The notes under the pieces are model-generated. The model had not been told where the DNA came from and searched no databases. It was given only the letters and a program-made list of their open reading frames with translations. Made by a program: the position numbers and the translations under genes. Below are positions 10,037-19,569 of a stretch of 64,000 nt of DNA, one piece after another. This stretch comes from Nitrososphaerota archaeon (GTDB lineage: Archaea; Thermoproteota; Nitrososphaeria; Nitrososphaerales; Nitrosopumilaceae), in assembly GCA_016201435.1 (NCBI GenBank), contig JACQCT010000015.1:20339-84338 (forward strand), read 5' to 3'. How positions within the stretch are numbered: position 1 is the first letter of the stretch; each line of letters starts with the position of its first letter.

Positions 10037-10620
10037 TTTTTTATCAACTTTATGAAATTGGCTAGAATTTTTTTCCCCTCCACAGTCATTACTGACTCTG
10101 GATGAAACTGAACTCCTTCGATGAGGTATTTTTTATGACTTACTGCCATTATCTCCTTATCATCCTGTGCAACCGCGGTTACTTTGAGCACATCTGGGAT
10201 CTCTGTCTTGTCCCCTACTAGTGAATGGTATCTTGTAGCTTTAAACGGATTTTGAACTCCGTCAAATAATGGCGATTTGTAATGTTCAATTGGACTTGTC
10301 TTTCCATGTCTAACATTACCTGCGTTTACAACCTTTCCTCCAAACGCATGAATGATTCCCTGATGACCTAGACAGACTCCTAGAATTGGTGTGGTTGGAC
10401 CTAGTTCGGTTATTACCTTATTACATATTCCAAAGTATTTTTCATCTTCTGGTGTTCCCGGTCCTGGGGATATCACTATTGCATCATAATTTTGTTGTTT
10501 GATCTCATCAAGCGTTATTTTGTCATTTCTGATTACATCTGACGTGACATCAAGCTCTCCGAGAAGCTGTGCAATATTGTAAACAAACGAATCATAGTTG
10601 TCAATTATTAAAAATTTCAT
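10033..10620 (-). CDS. trpG: Anthranilate synthase glutamine amidotransferase subunit
   Basis: Supplies ammonia from glutamine to TrpE. Class I amidotransferase signatures: SPGPGTPED, the nucleophile Cys in GVCLGHQGI, and the VQFHPESVMT His-Glu. 195 residues. It overlaps trpE and trpD by 4 bases each. In many archaea TrpG also serves para-aminobenzoate synthesis, but no pab gene is in the window. Confidence 0.96.
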   Translation of the reverse strand: MKFLIIDNYDSFVYNIAQLLGELDVTSDVIRNDKITLDEIKQQNYDAIVISPGPGTPEDEKYFGICNKVITELGPTTPILGVCLGHQGIIHAFGGKVVNAGNVRHGKTSPIEHYKSPLFDGVQNPFKATRYHSLVGDKTEIPDVLKVTAVAQDDKEIMAVSHKKYLIEGVQFHPESVMTVEGKKILANFIKLIKK

Positions 10621-11972
10621 TTTGATGCCTCCTTTAGTGCATTAAGCATTGCATTTGCTTTGTGTTGAGTCTCTAACCATTCATTTTCAGCTTTTGAATC
10701 TGATACTATACCAGCTCCTGTTTGAATAAATCCATTTTTTCCATCAAAAAATATGGTTCTGATTGCAATGGCAAAATCACAGCAACCATTAAAAGAAAAA
10801 TATCCAACTGCTCCTGCATATGATCCCCGTTCATCAGGTTCTAATTCGTCAATGATTTCCATTGCACGAATTTTTGGTGCCCCCGAAACAGTTCCTGCGG
10901 GAAACACAGCTTTCATTGCATCAAAAATACTATGTTTTTGATCCAAGCTTCCAACAACATGAGTAACCATGTGTTGTACATGACTGAATTTTTTGATAGC
11001 CATAAGATCTTTTACACGTACGGAACCATACTTACAAACACGCCCGATATCATTTCGACCAAGATCTACTAGCATTGTATGCTCGGCTAGTTCTTTCTCA
11101 TCGTTTAGCATTTCTTTTTTCATTAATTCATTTTTTCCTTCATCTTCAGTTATTGGTCTAGTGCCAGCAATAGGGAATGTCTCAACAATTCTTCCAGTTA
11201 TCCTAAGTAGCATTTCAGGACTAGAACCAATAATAGTTCTGTTACCCATTTTCATATGATAAAGATACGGTGACGGATTTATCTGTCTAAGTGATTTGTA
11301 TACTTTGAGCAAATCGCCTTCTGCAGAAAATTTGAATTTTCTAGAAAGCACTACTTGGAAGATGTCACCGTCATGTATGTATTTTTTTGCCTTGTCAACC
11401 ATCTTTTCAAATTGTTGCTTATCTAGGTTTTCTGAAATTTCTGATAATGAAAACTTTTCAAACTCTGTCTCAGAAAATGTTACACTATCAATTCTATTTT
11501 TGTCATAATAAAAATAAAATGATTTTTTTTCCTTAATATCAAACAAGATTCCATCTGTGTAAATTCCAAATTCCATTAGTGGCACGTCTTCTTTTTTATG
11601 AGAATCTGGAATCTTTTCCCATAATCTGATTGCATCATAATTTATTATTCCAACTGCTCCTCCTAGATAACGATATTTTTGATCAGGAATTTCATGAAGG
11701 AGTTTTTTTATTTCTGATAGCGGATCGTTTGTTATAATTGTTCTTGTATTTCCATTTTTGTCACGTAGTACTATTCTGTCTGCATATCCTTTGATTACAA
11801 TTGAAGGATCAAATCCCATAATCGAGGTTTCTGCCAATTCTTCAGGTCCAGTTAAGGATTCAAACAAAAAGGAATAGTGATAGTTTCTTGAAATTTTGTT
11901 ATATAGTTCAAATTGGGAGCCAGTATATTCTAGGGGTACTATACTAAGTTTTGAATGCCCAAATGCGGTCAC
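10617..11972 (-). CDS. trpE: Anthranilate synthase component I
   Basis: Converts chorismate to anthranilate using ammonia from TrpG. Chorismate-binding motifs are intact: GSSPEMLLR, FPIAGTRPI, VDLGRNDIGRV and FPAGTVSGAPKIRAME. A feedback site resembling the LLES-x10-S tryptophan motif reads FESLTGPEELAETS, so feedback inhibition is likely. The open frame extends to 12116, but I start at the GTG at 11972: the upstream 48 codons lack family similarity and a minus-strand TATA box (11999-12007) sits about 31 nt before this GTG. This gives 451 residues, normal for archaeal TrpE. First gene of the trp operon. Confidence 0.93.
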   Translation of the reverse strand: MTAFGHSKLSIVPLEYTGSQFELYNKISRNYHYSFLFESLTGPEELAETSIMGFDPSIVIKGYADRIVLRDKNGNTRTIITNDPLSEIKKLLHEIPDQKYRYLGGAVGIINYDAIRLWEKIPDSHKKEDVPLMEFGIYTDGILFDIKEKKSFYFYYDKNRIDSVTFSETEFEKFSLSEISENLDKQQFEKMVDKAKKYIHDGDIFQVVLSRKFKFSAEGDLLKVYKSLRQINPSPYLYHMKMGNRTIIGSSPEMLLRITGRIVETFPIAGTRPITEDEGKNELMKKEMLNDEKELAEHTMLVDLGRNDIGRVCKYGSVRVKDLMAIKKFSHVQHMVTHVVGSLDQKHSIFDAMKAVFPAGTVSGAPKIRAMEIIDELEPDERGSYAGAVGYFSFNGCCDFAIAIRTIFFDGKNGFIQTGAGIVSDSKAENEWLETQHKANAMLNALKEASK

Positions 11973-11998
11973 CCATATAGAAAGTCCTGTTCTAACTC

Positions 11999-12007
11999 TA
12001 TTTAAAA
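11999..12007 (-). promoter_or_regulatory. TATA box of the trp operon
   Basis: TTTTAAATA on the minus strand, about 31 nt before the GTG of trpE. With transcription starting about 25 nt downstream, the leader would be only about 5 nt, leaving little room for attenuation. The divergent small zinc-protein gene has its own TATA-like TTTATATC near 12066-12073, also about 25 nt from its ATG. Confidence 0.55.
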
Positions 12008-12094
12008 TTAAGCAACTAGTTTGGAAGCAGTCGAATCTTAGGAAATTACTGTATAGTACGGTACCTTTATATCCGATCTTGACGTAATGATTAC

Positions 12095-12313
12095 ATGTCG
12101 CAGATATTGGCTTCAAGACAGAATAGGAACGAAATTTTGTTGTTTCAGGATCTATATTTTGTTAAAAGAGCATCTGCTCTAAAAACGGTTGTCAAAGAAG
12201 CATCTTGTAGTATCTGTGAGAAAAGACTAGAAGATGGAGTAGCAATAACCGCAAAAACAATTAGGGAAAAAACTAGATTTTTCTGCCAATATCACCTTCC
12301 AGTAGATTTTTAA
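12095..12313 (+). CDS. Small zinc-finger-like protein
   Basis: A 72-residue protein with SCSICEKR (CxxC, residues 38-41) and a later FFCQYH (Cys and His, residues 63-66), a plausible single zinc site. The N terminus is a basic amphipathic helix. It is divergent from trpE and converges on ilvD with a 16-base gap. No named family recognised; the conserved-looking zinc site and leaderless promoter spacing make it a likely real gene. Confidence 0.68.
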   Translation: MSQILASRQNRNEILLFQDLYFVKRASALKTVVKEASCSICEKRLEDGVAITAKTIREKTRFFCQYHLPVDF

Positions 12314-12329
12314 ATTTTAAAAAATTAAT

Positions 12330-14006
12330 TTATCTTAGCGGACTAGTAATAGCGCCTTCGGATGCCGAACCTACAAGTGATGCATATTTTGCTAATGCGC
12401 CGGTTTCATAATTTGGCTTTCTAGGTTTCCATTCCTTACGTCTTTGAGCAAGTTCATTTTCAGATACTATCATATCCAAAGTATTTTTTTCAATATTGAT
12501 TATGATTTCATCCCCTTCTTTTACTAGAGCAATGTTTCCACCAACAGCTGCTTCTGGAGAAACATGACCTATCATAAGACCCCGTGTGGCACCAGAGAAT
12601 CTTCCGTCTGTTATTAAACAAACTTTTTCTCCCAGTTTTTGTCCTACAAGTGCAGCAGTGACTCCAAGCATTTCTCTCATACCTGGTCCTCCTTTAGGAC
12701 CCTCGTATCTTATTATTACAACATCGTTTTCTTTTATCTCTCTTTTTGAAATGGCGTCAAATGCATCTTCTTCTCTATCAAAAACTTTGGCATTGCCTCG
12801 AAATTCTGTGGCATGTACTCCGGCTACTTTTACAACTGCACCATCTGGTGCAAGTGAACCTCTGAGAATTTCCAGTGTTCCAGTTTCATGAATTGGAGAT
12901 TCAATTGGCTTGAGTACTTTTTGATTAGTATCAAATGAAAGTGCAATTGAATTTAGATTTTGTTTGAGAGTTTTACCAGTTGCAGTCATAACATCTTCAT
13001 TTAAAAGATTTTTCTTAGCCAAACTCTTCATTAAAATTGGAATTCCCCCAATCTTGTCTAAATCTAACATTACATAAAATCCTCCAGGTCTCATGTCTGC
13101 AATATGCGGCGTCTTTTTTCTAATTCTCTCAAAATCTTCTAGCGTTAGTCGTACTCCAATCTCATGAGATAAAGCTAAAAGATGAAGAACGGCATTAGTA
13201 GAGCCACCTATTGCATTTGCAACTGTAATTGCATTCTCAAATGCCTCAAATGTAAAAATATCTTTGGGCCTTATGCCGTTTTCTAAAAGATTTAGAACTG
13301 CCCTACCACTATCGTATACCATTTTTTCTCTTCGTGGGTCTTCAGCCGGAGGAGATGCGCTACCAGGTAACGCAATTCCAATCGCTTCACTAATTGATGC
13401 CATGGTGTTTGCAGTATACATGCCACCACAAGAACCTGCATTTGGGCATGCTACGTTTTCAAGATTTTTCAAAGCTTCAAGAGTTAATTGGCCTGCTTCA
13501 TAGGAACCAACGGCCTCGTAAACATCCTGTACTGTGACTTGCTTTCCCTCATAAATTCCTGGCATAATGGTGCCGCCATAAACAAAAACTGATGGAAGAT
13601 TCAGTCTTGCCATTCCCATCATAGTACCTGGTAAACTTTTATCACAACCTGCTATTCCAACTAATCCATCATATTGGTGAGCTCTTATCATTATCTCAAT
13701 TGAATCTGCGATTATTTCTCTACTGACTAGAGACGCTTTCATACCTTCATGACCCATTGCAATGCCATCACTTACTGCAATTGTTGCAAATTCTCTTGGG
13801 GTGCCACCAGAATCGCTTACTCCCTCCTTTGCTTTTTGAGCTAATCTTCCAAGATGTATGTTACAAGGAGTAGCTTCATTTCCAGTGTGAGATATTCCGA
13901 TGAAGGGTTTTCCAAGATCCTCGTCTTTTAATCCCATTGCCTTGTACATAGCCCTGTGAGGGGCTCTGGACGGTCCTACCACTACATTTCTACTAGATAT
14001 TTCCAT
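12330..14006 (-). CDS. ilvD: Dihydroxy-acid dehydratase
   Basis: Fe-S dehydratase of isoleucine and valine biosynthesis, converting 2,3-dihydroxy-3-methyl acids to 2-keto acids. Cluster-ligand cysteines are in [11 protein letters not shown] and [13 protein letters not shown]; the substrate region [14 protein letters not shown] is intact. At 558 residues it is full length. A TATA-like sequence lies about 29 nt upstream on the minus strand. The rest of the branched-chain pathway is elsewhere, except ilvA at 43.4 kb. Confidence 0.97.
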   Translation of the reverse strand: MEISSRNVVVGPSRAPHRAMYKAMGLKDEDLGKPFIGISHTGNEATPCNIHLGRLAQKAKEGVSDSGGTPREFATIAVSDGIAMGHEGMKASLVSREIIADSIEIMIRAHQYDGLVGIAGCDKSLPGTMMGMARLNLPSVFVYGGTIMPGIYEGKQVTVQDVYEAVGSYEAGQLTLEALKNLENVACPNAGSCGGMYTANTMASISEAIGIALPGSASPPAEDPRREKMVYDSGRAVLNLLENGIRPKDIFTFEAFENAITVANAIGGSTNAVLHLLALSHEIGVRLTLEDFERIRKKTPHIADMRPGGFYVMLDLDKIGGIPILMKSLAKKNLLNEDVMTATGKTLKQNLNSIALSFDTNQKVLKPIESPIHETGTLEILRGSLAPDGAVVKVAGVHATEFRGNAKVFDREEDAFDAISKREIKENDVVIIRYEGPKGGPGMREMLGVTAALVGQKLGEKVCLITDGRFSGATRGLMIGHVSPEAAVGGNIALVKEGDEIIINIEKNTLDMIVSENELAQRRKEWKPRKPNYETGALAKYASLVGSASEGAITSPLR

Positions 14007-14274
14007 TTTGAATACAGATGGGAGAAAACTGGCATAATTTTAGCATATCAGTATGAATCGATATATGATAATTCCTATGATCTTAAAAGATCTAAAAACA
14101 TAACAGTCATTATTTAAAAATTATACTTTTATTAAAAACCAAATGTTGAGGTAATGATCTATGGATCAAAACCCGTGCGAATTGGACTAGAATAAAGTAT
14201 TGATTAAAAATGTAAGACAAAAGTCATAGTAGGAATTATGCATAATTTTTTTATAATAGTATTCTAGGTTAGAT

Positions 14275-14350
14275 TAGACGAGAACGAGCATTCTGATAAA
14301 GAAACGCTTTATCTCTGTACACCAACCCCGTCTGAGATTGTTCTCGTCTA
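14275..14350 (+). ncRNA. Candidate structured RNA (76 nt, 11-bp closing stem)
   Basis: In the 369-base gap between ilvD and the next minus-strand gene, TAGACGAGAAC (14275-14285) pairs perfectly with GTTCTCGTCTA (14340-14350). Inside, GATAAAG (14295-14301) and CTTTATC (14307-14313) form a second perfect stem with a 5-nt loop. A plus-strand TATA-like TTTATAATA at 14250-14258 sits about 25 nt before the first stem, and a T-rich stretch follows the last. It is not a tRNA: no T-loop and no anticodon arm. Strand is inferred from the TATA position. It could instead be a DNA regulatory element. The rest of the gap shows nothing else. Confidence 0.45.
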
Positions 14351-14375
14351 TTATTGTCTTAATTGGAGATGCCTA

Positions 14376-14870
14376 CTACGCAGTTGATTTATTTGAAGAT
14401 TTCCACCTCACTCGTTTACGGGAAATTAACAATAATGGTATCATGGTTATATCTGCAGCAATGGTCAATGATGATATTGCATAATTTGTTTGCGTAGTAA
14501 TAAGGGCAGCCGAGAAATTATTTGCAAAATTCAAATACAAAGTAAAGGCTGAGGGAAAGACGATAAGAGTCAAAAATATAGCAGCAAGGGAGATCCAAAA
14601 CCCGCCCTTGTGTAACAGAAATAACTTGACTGAACCTATTATTGAGAGTAGAGACCAGACTAGTAATATGCCAATCATTGGAACAAGATAGACTCCAGTA
14701 AATTCCACCTTAGTATCTACAACGGGTAATGTTGTGCCCCACATTTGATAGATATCTATTGCTAGTAAAATTACAATTGCCTTAGAGACTAGCAGATACA
14801 CACCTACAATTCTGATAAACAGATATGGTCTAAACCACTTAGGGTCTTGCTTATGACACCCTGATTCCAT
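14376..14870 (-). CDS. Four-helix membrane protein, unknown function
   Basis: A 164-residue protein with an N-terminal soluble part containing C5/H6, then four hydrophobic segments (IRIVGVYLLVSKAIVILLAI; VYLVPMIGILLVWSLLSIIG; FWISLAAIFLTLIVFPSAF; SLTIAADITMIPLLLI) and a basic tail. There is no catalytic motif and no recognised family. It ends 25 bases from the candidate RNA. Confidence 0.7.
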   Translation of the reverse strand: MESGCHKQDPKWFRPYLFIRIVGVYLLVSKAIVILLAIDIYQMWGTTLPVVDTKVEFTGVYLVPMIGILLVWSLLSIIGSVKLFLLHKGGFWISLAAIFLTLIVFPSAFTLYLNFANNFSAALITTQTNYAISSLTIAADITMIPLLLISRKRVRWKSSNKSTA

Positions 14871-15146
14871 ATTTTATGATTTGATTTGATGACTAATACA
14901 GTGAGTATGTTCTATTCTGGTACAAACTTGCTGTCATTGATATTGATTGCAAATCTGTAGTCATTGAAACATTTTACAGGATCTGTCAAGCGAATAATTA
15001 CCTATACGTATTTGTAATTGGCAAAGGCACAATTTATTAGATTATGAGGTGTTATGCATCGAAAGACAATTGCATTGTTTTAGCTTTATATTGAAAAGTA
15101 TCAATTCTACGCGCTTTTAATAATTATGTAAGTAGAAAAACAGTCT

Positions 15147-16346
15147 ATGAAGATTAGCTTGATAAAGATATTCTCAATTTTATTTGTATCTTCATTGATT
15201 TCATCGGTAATTTTGCCGGCATATGCTGAAGTCACATCCATTCAAACTAATGCTGCATTTTACAAAGGAGGAAACCAGATTCATTTTTCTGGTACAACTG
15301 CACCAGGTGATTCACCATACGTTACAGTTGTAATCTATGATCCTAACAATAAATTTGTGCTTTTATCGTCTGGGATTGCAGATAGTAATAATGCATATCA
15401 AATCATAGTTGATACTAGCACTCAAAGTAATCAACCAAAGTTCTCACTCAAGGGAATTTACAATGCCACTGCATTCATTATGAACCAGGCTGCTGGCAAA
15501 ACCATATCTTTTGTTTTCTCACCAGATGGCTCGCCAATCATTCCGCTTTCCCCAACTAACCTAAAAGCAATTCCTTATTCTTCCACAGAAATTGATCTTA
15601 GCTGGTCAGCCCCTACAATGAATGGAGGCTCGTCAATAACAGGATATCAAATTGAAAGAGATGGTGGAAATGGGTTTAATGTAATTAAAAACAGTGCAAC
15701 GATAACATATTCAGATACCGGATTAATTCCAAGTAAACAATACTCCTATAGAGTCTCGGCAATAAACTCTGCAGGTACAAGTAATCCATCTAATGTGGTA
15801 TACGCTACAACAACATCTGTACCAGTACAAACTATCCCACAGAATTCATCTGTGACATCAACACAAAATAATACTGGAACTACACAAACCACTAATGCTC
15901 AAGCAATTTATGAGGAAATTCAAAAAAGAATTGAAAATGCAAAACGATTACAACAGTTAATGCAAGCAAAATCTAAGGCAATCTCATTGAATGAAAATAT
16001 GAATCTTGTAGTTTCTATTGGTAATCCTTCTACATCTAATATGGGAACAATATTTGAAAATAAATCATTATCAGTTGATTTTAATAATATTCTGTATCCT
16101 CTGATTGCTTTAGCTGGCGCGGGTGTAATTGTTGCAGTTCTCTATACAAAGAAAAATAAACTTTGGTTTAATTCTGATTTCAAACCAATAAATGAACAGA
16201 TAGACGATTCCATGAAATATGTAGAAAAAGCTGATGATTTTGTAGAAGAAGATTATTCACTTATGATTCTAAAAAATAGACTTGCCAAAGGAGAAATAAC
16301 AATTGAAGAATTTAACAGACTAAAAGATGCTCTTAAAGAACCCTAG
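15147..16346 (+). CDS. Membrane-anchored fibronectin type III protein with C-terminal SHOCT-like segment
   Basis: A 399-residue surface protein. It has a signal peptide (residues 1-27, cleavage near AYA-E), a beta-rich first domain (30-120), a fibronectin type III domain (about 130-220, with LSWSAPTMNGGSSITGY and YSYRVSAINSAGTSNPS), a Thr/Gln-rich linker, a transmembrane helix (about 313-330) and a cytoplasmic tail ending in LKNRLAKGEITIEEFNRLKD, which matches the SHOCT short-helix pattern. The bulk should lie outside the cell. Probably adhesion or envelope structure. It overlaps the convergent gene by four bases. The 276 bases upstream hold its promoter and no gene. Confidence 0.82.
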   Translation: MKISLIKIFSILFVSSLISSVILPAYAEVTSIQTNAAFYKGGNQIHFSGTTAPGDSPYVTVVIYDPNNKFVLLSSGIADSNNAYQIIVDTSTQSNQPKFSLKGIYNATAFIMNQAAGKTISFVFSPDGSPIIPLSPTNLKAIPYSSTEIDLSWSAPTMNGGSSITGYQIERDGGNGFNVIKNSATITYSDTGLIPSKQYSYRVSAINSAGTSNPSNVVYATTTSVPVQTIPQNSSVTSTQNNTGTTQTTNAQAIYEEIQKRIENAKRLQQLMQAKSKAISLNENMNLVVSIGNPSTSNMGTIFENKSLSVDFNNILYPLIALAGAGVIVAVLYTKKNKLWFNSDFKPINEQIDDSMKYVEKADDFVEEDYSLMILKNRLAKGEITIEEFNRLKDALKEP

Positions 16347-16945
16347 ATAATTAATTTGAAGGAATCAACTCTTGCTAGTTGATCATTTATCTGGATCTGA
16401 TTTTCATTGCCGTATGTAATTAAAATTCTGTCATTATCTTTGAACACATAATTAAGTATGTTTGGTACTTGTTGGTGATTGATGTAAAACTTTAGAGTAT
16501 ATTTGTCATCACTACAAAACTGTCTCTTGTCTGGGAAAATGAAACATTTGTCAGTTAACCCTATGTGAAGTGACTGAAACAAATAACCCATAGTCACATT
16601 TGCTGCAAGCATGTGAACAGTTTCACCATTGTCTTTCTGAAATGATATGTAAGGACTTTTTATCTGATAAGCTGGAGTAGAATAATCAAAAATCTGACCA
16701 TAAATCATTGTTAGCAATCCTGCATGAATATGAATTCCTCCAATAGGACCTGCTCCAGGCGGAACACCAGTTGGAGTTACAGTAGTAGATAACACATAGA
16801 AATTATAACTTGAAATTGCAAGAACTGCTATAATTCCACCAAAGACGCCAAGAGCTATTAATTTGTACTTCATTTTTTGTTTCTGATGTTTTTCAACGTA
16901 ACTCTCGCGTTCCTTTACTCGCTCTTCTCGATCTTTTTTGCCCAT
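16343..16945 (-). CDS. Membrane-anchored extracytoplasmic protein with HIHA motif
   Basis: 200 residues: a charged cytoplasmic N terminus, one membrane helix (about 28-50) and an outward-facing domain. The domain opens with GGIHIHAGLL, has a later GETVHMLAANV, and ends with KDNDRILITYGNEN. These features align with the next gene (17099-17671), so the two are divergently transcribed relatives. The histidines could bind a metal such as copper, but this copy has fewer than its relative. Function unknown. Confidence 0.75.
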   Translation of the reverse strand: MGKKDREERVKERESYVEKHQKQKMKYKLIALGVFGGIIAVLAISSYNFYVLSTTVTPTGVPPGAGPIGGIHIHAGLLTMIYGQIFDYSTPAYQIKSPYISFQKDNGETVHMLAANVTMGYLFQSLHIGLTDKCFIFPDKRQFCSDDKYTLKFYINHQQVPNILNYVFKDNDRILITYGNENQIQINDQLARVDSFKLII

Positions 16946-17098
16946 TAATTGATCAAAGTCAAATTTTTACCCTAAATAACAGTATCTAGTAACGACCTTT
17001 CTCTGTATTTTCATTGAACCTGTAAAACTGGTACCCAAACTTTATGCATAAAAATTTCGATTGAATTAATAAGTTGAGAAATGGAATATGGCTAGACA

Positions 17099-17671
17099 AT
17101 GGGCAAAAACAAAGATGCAGGTTTTGATAAAAAACATAATGATGAAAAACGACCAAGAAAGACTAGAAATAAGATAATTGCAATCGCCATAATTGCGGCT
17201 ATTGTGGCAACATTGGTAGTTGCATTATCAAAATTAGATAACACCAAGGCAGATAATACTGTCCTTATAGATGGAATTGAATGTGATACTACTGAATACG
17301 TTACTTTTCATGTGCATGCTCACCTTGACATCTTTGTTGATAGTCATCCATTAACCGTTCCTGCATTTATTGGAATAGAAAACAATAATCACTGTCTGTA
17401 TTGGTTACACACCCATTCTACAGATGGTGTAATACACATCGAGTCTCCAAAAGAAAGAGGATTCACACTAGGCCAATTCTTTGACATTTGGCAGTCTACT
17501 AGTAAAGGAATGCCTCCAAATGATCAGGATCCAATAATCTATGTAAATGGAAAAGTTGTAACTACAAGCTTGAAAGATACCCCACTATATGCTCATGATG
17601 AAATTACACTAGTGTATGGCAATCCTCCAATTAACATGCCATCATTTTATCAATTTCCTGAAGGCGAATAA
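17099..17671 (+). CDS. Membrane-anchored His-rich extracytoplasmic protein
   Basis: 190 residues with a very basic N terminus, one membrane helix (about 26-45) and an outward domain with FHVHAHL, CLYWLHTHS and GVIHIESP, at least eight histidines plus cysteines, then a C-terminal IIYVNGKVV...HDEITLVYGN segment. The same order of motifs occurs in the divergent neighbour, so they share a fold. The density of His in HxHxH and HTH patterns suggests a metal-binding site outside the membrane; copper is attractive in an ammonia oxidiser but is only inference. Confidence 0.78.
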   Translation: MGKNKDAGFDKKHNDEKRPRKTRNKIIAIAIIAAIVATLVVALSKLDNTKADNTVLIDGIECDTTEYVTFHVHAHLDIFVDSHPLTVPAFIGIENNNHCLYWLHTHSTDGVIHIESPKERGFTLGQFFDIWQSTSKGMPPNDQDPIIYVNGKVVTTSLKDTPLYAHDEITLVYGNPPINMPSFYQFPEGE

Positions 17672-17774
17672 AACCCAATTTCTAATTGATTACATGTATC
17701 AATTGTTTTAGTAATACTCTTTGATGCGATGTTAATTTATAACACATAAAGAAATTTTATTATTAGATAGAGTT

Positions 17775-18593
17775 GTGAAATTGGAAACGCGGCTAGAAAA
17801 ACTTCAATCACAAAAATACCTTTTAATTTCTTTAGTTGCTACTGGTCTTGCATTTCTAATTGCTGAATCAATTGGGAAAGAAACAGCAGACTTGTTTACA
17901 AATCTGATTTTTGTACCAGTGCCTGCTTCTGTATTGGTTCTATCTGGAATTTTAACAAAAAGAAATGGTTTGACTGGAAGTCATGGAAAAGCATGGATAA
18001 TTTTTACCATATTTGCTGCACTTTGGTTTGTAGCAGAACAGGTATGGTTAGTTAATGAACTAGTTTACAAGGAAAAACCATTTCCGTCTAGTGCGGATTT
18101 TTTCTATTTGTCAGGATATCCGTTTTATTTTATATTTTCATTACTATATCTACATCCGTTCAAAAATATGATATCAAAAAAAATGATACTAATTGCATCA
18201 ATGATTGCTGTTGCAATTCTGATTCCGAATTTATATATGACACTTGACAACAATTCTGATGAAACAGAATTTGCAATTATTTTGGGTGCAATTTATCCAA
18301 TAGCAGACGCAATTGTTCTAATTCCATCTATGATTGGTGTAACATTATTCTTTAGGGGAAAGGTAAACTTTTTGTGGTCGTTGTTATTGATCGGAATGCT
18401 AGTTGAAGTCGTTGCTGATACTGCGTTTCAATATTTTTCATTAGACGATTCATATTATACTGGGCACCCCGTAGATATTCTATTTTTGTGGTCATACCTA
18501 TTGTTTTCATTTGGACTATATGATCATATCAAGATCTTCAAAAAGTCTCATGATAAAAAAAATACTTTTGATAATAAAGAAAGTCTTCAATGA
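17775..18593 (+). CDS. Multi-pass membrane protein, sensor-like
   Basis: 272 residues with a GTG start and about eight hydrophobic segments separated by short loops, including FAALWFVAEQVWLVNELVY and PSSADFFYLSGYPFY. This pattern resembles the membrane sensor domain found in front of GGDEF and histidine-kinase modules in other prokaryotes, but no output domain follows; the tail is a short charged segment. Function unknown. Confidence 0.75.
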   Translation: MKLETRLEKLQSQKYLLISLVATGLAFLIAESIGKETADLFTNLIFVPVPASVLVLSGILTKRNGLTGSHGKAWIIFTIFAALWFVAEQVWLVNELVYKEKPFPSSADFFYLSGYPFYFIFSLLYLHPFKNMISKKMILIASMIAVAILIPNLYMTLDNNSDETEFAIILGAIYPIADAIVLIPSMIGVTLFFRGKVNFLWSLLLIGMLVEVVADTAFQYFSLDDSYYTGHPVDILFLWSYLLFSFGLYDHIKIFKKSHDKKNTFDNKESLQ

Positions 18594-18671
18594 GTAGTTT
18601 CTATTATTTTAACTAGTATTACATAATCATTTTTGCATTAATTTAAATAAAATGACAAAACCTTGTATTCT

Positions 18672-19088
18672 GTGAATTGTCTTTTTTGTGATATTGTTGC
18701 AGGAAAAGTAAAGGCTCATTTTGTTTATGATGATAAGACTCATGTCGCTATAATGGATAAATATCCAATACAAAGAGGTCATACACTTGTCATGCCAAGA
18801 GATCATCATGAAAGAATTACCGATATGAATGCAGAGAATGTTTCTTTATTATTTTCAAAGATTCCTGTCATTGCACGCGCAATATTGGAGGTTACCGAAG
18901 CTGATGGATTTAACATAGCACAAAATAACGGAAAAGCTGCAAATCAGATAATCCCACACGTTCATGTGCACATAGTGCCCAGATATTCTAGCACTGGTAC
19001 AACATGGACAAAAAGAATGATTCCAAAAGACAATGATCTAGAAAATCTAGCAACAAAAATAAGAAAACATGTAGAATTAATTCAATAA
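18672..19088 (+). CDS. HIT-family nucleotide hydrolase
   Basis: Small (138-residue) nucleotide-binding hydrolase of the histidine-triad superfamily. The triad HVHVHIVPRY is near the C terminus (about 99-108), with the upstream NCLFCDIVAGK zinc-type segment and RGHTLVMPRDHHE. Likely substrates are AMP-linked compounds. I use the GTG at 18672 because a TTTAAATAA box (18642-18650) lies 26 nt upstream; the frame also allows a TTG at 18663. Confidence 0.92.
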   Translation: MNCLFCDIVAGKVKAHFVYDDKTHVAIMDKYPIQRGHTLVMPRDHHERITDMNAENVSLLFSKIPVIARAILEVTEADGFNIAQNNGKAANQIIPHVHVHIVPRYSSTGTTWTKRMIPKDNDLENLATKIRKHVELIQ

Positions 19089-19145
19089 TCTTTTCCCTCT
19101 GAATTTACAAAATGATGTTACGATAAGACTGATCTTGTAATAAAG

Positions 19146-19544
19146 CTAAATCTTGGCTAAATTGATGCATTCATGTATTATTTTATGTTCAATTTTATTA
19201 TTCTGGGTTTTGCTTACCCCATATGTTGTTTTTATTAGGTTTTTTACCAATTCAATATCGTTTTCAAATAACTTTTCATATGGATCTTCACCCACAAATC
19301 TTGCAAAAGAACCTACTGCTTCTTGTTTTGGAAGATTCACATCATCATAAATAATGAAATATTCTACAGATATTTTTGCAGAATTTTTATCTTTTTTATA
19401 CTGAGATTTTTGTATGTGTACAGGCAGTTTTCCTTCAATATCTGTTAATATGATCAAAGGATCATATCTGCCACCTATGTAATAAGCAGAATCTGTTGTT
19501 GTAAAATCAAATCTAACCTTGCACTTTGTTAGCATGTATTGCAA
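19146..19544 (-). CDS. Conserved hypothetical protein
   Basis: 132 residues, no signal or membrane segment, mixed alpha/beta composition with a notable VGSFARFVGEDPYEKLFENDIE segment and a His/Lys-rich C terminus. No family recognised. Located downstream of the thioredoxin gene on the same strand with a 25-base gap, so possibly cotranscribed. An internal ATG three codons in is an alternative start. Confidence 0.7.
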   Translation of the reverse strand: MQYMLTKCKVRFDFTTTDSAYYIGGRYDPLIILTDIEGKLPVHIQKSQYKKDKNSAKISVEYFIIYDDVNLPKQEAVGSFARFVGEDPYEKLFENDIELVKNLIKTTYGVSKTQNNKIEHKIIHECINLAKI

Positions 19545-19569
19545 GTGTGTACGTTCAATAAAAATGGTC

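Noticed and set aside
14275..14350. Considered as a tRNA because of the 76-nt length
   Set aside because: No T-loop, no anticodon arm and an 11-bp terminal stem do not fit a tRNA.
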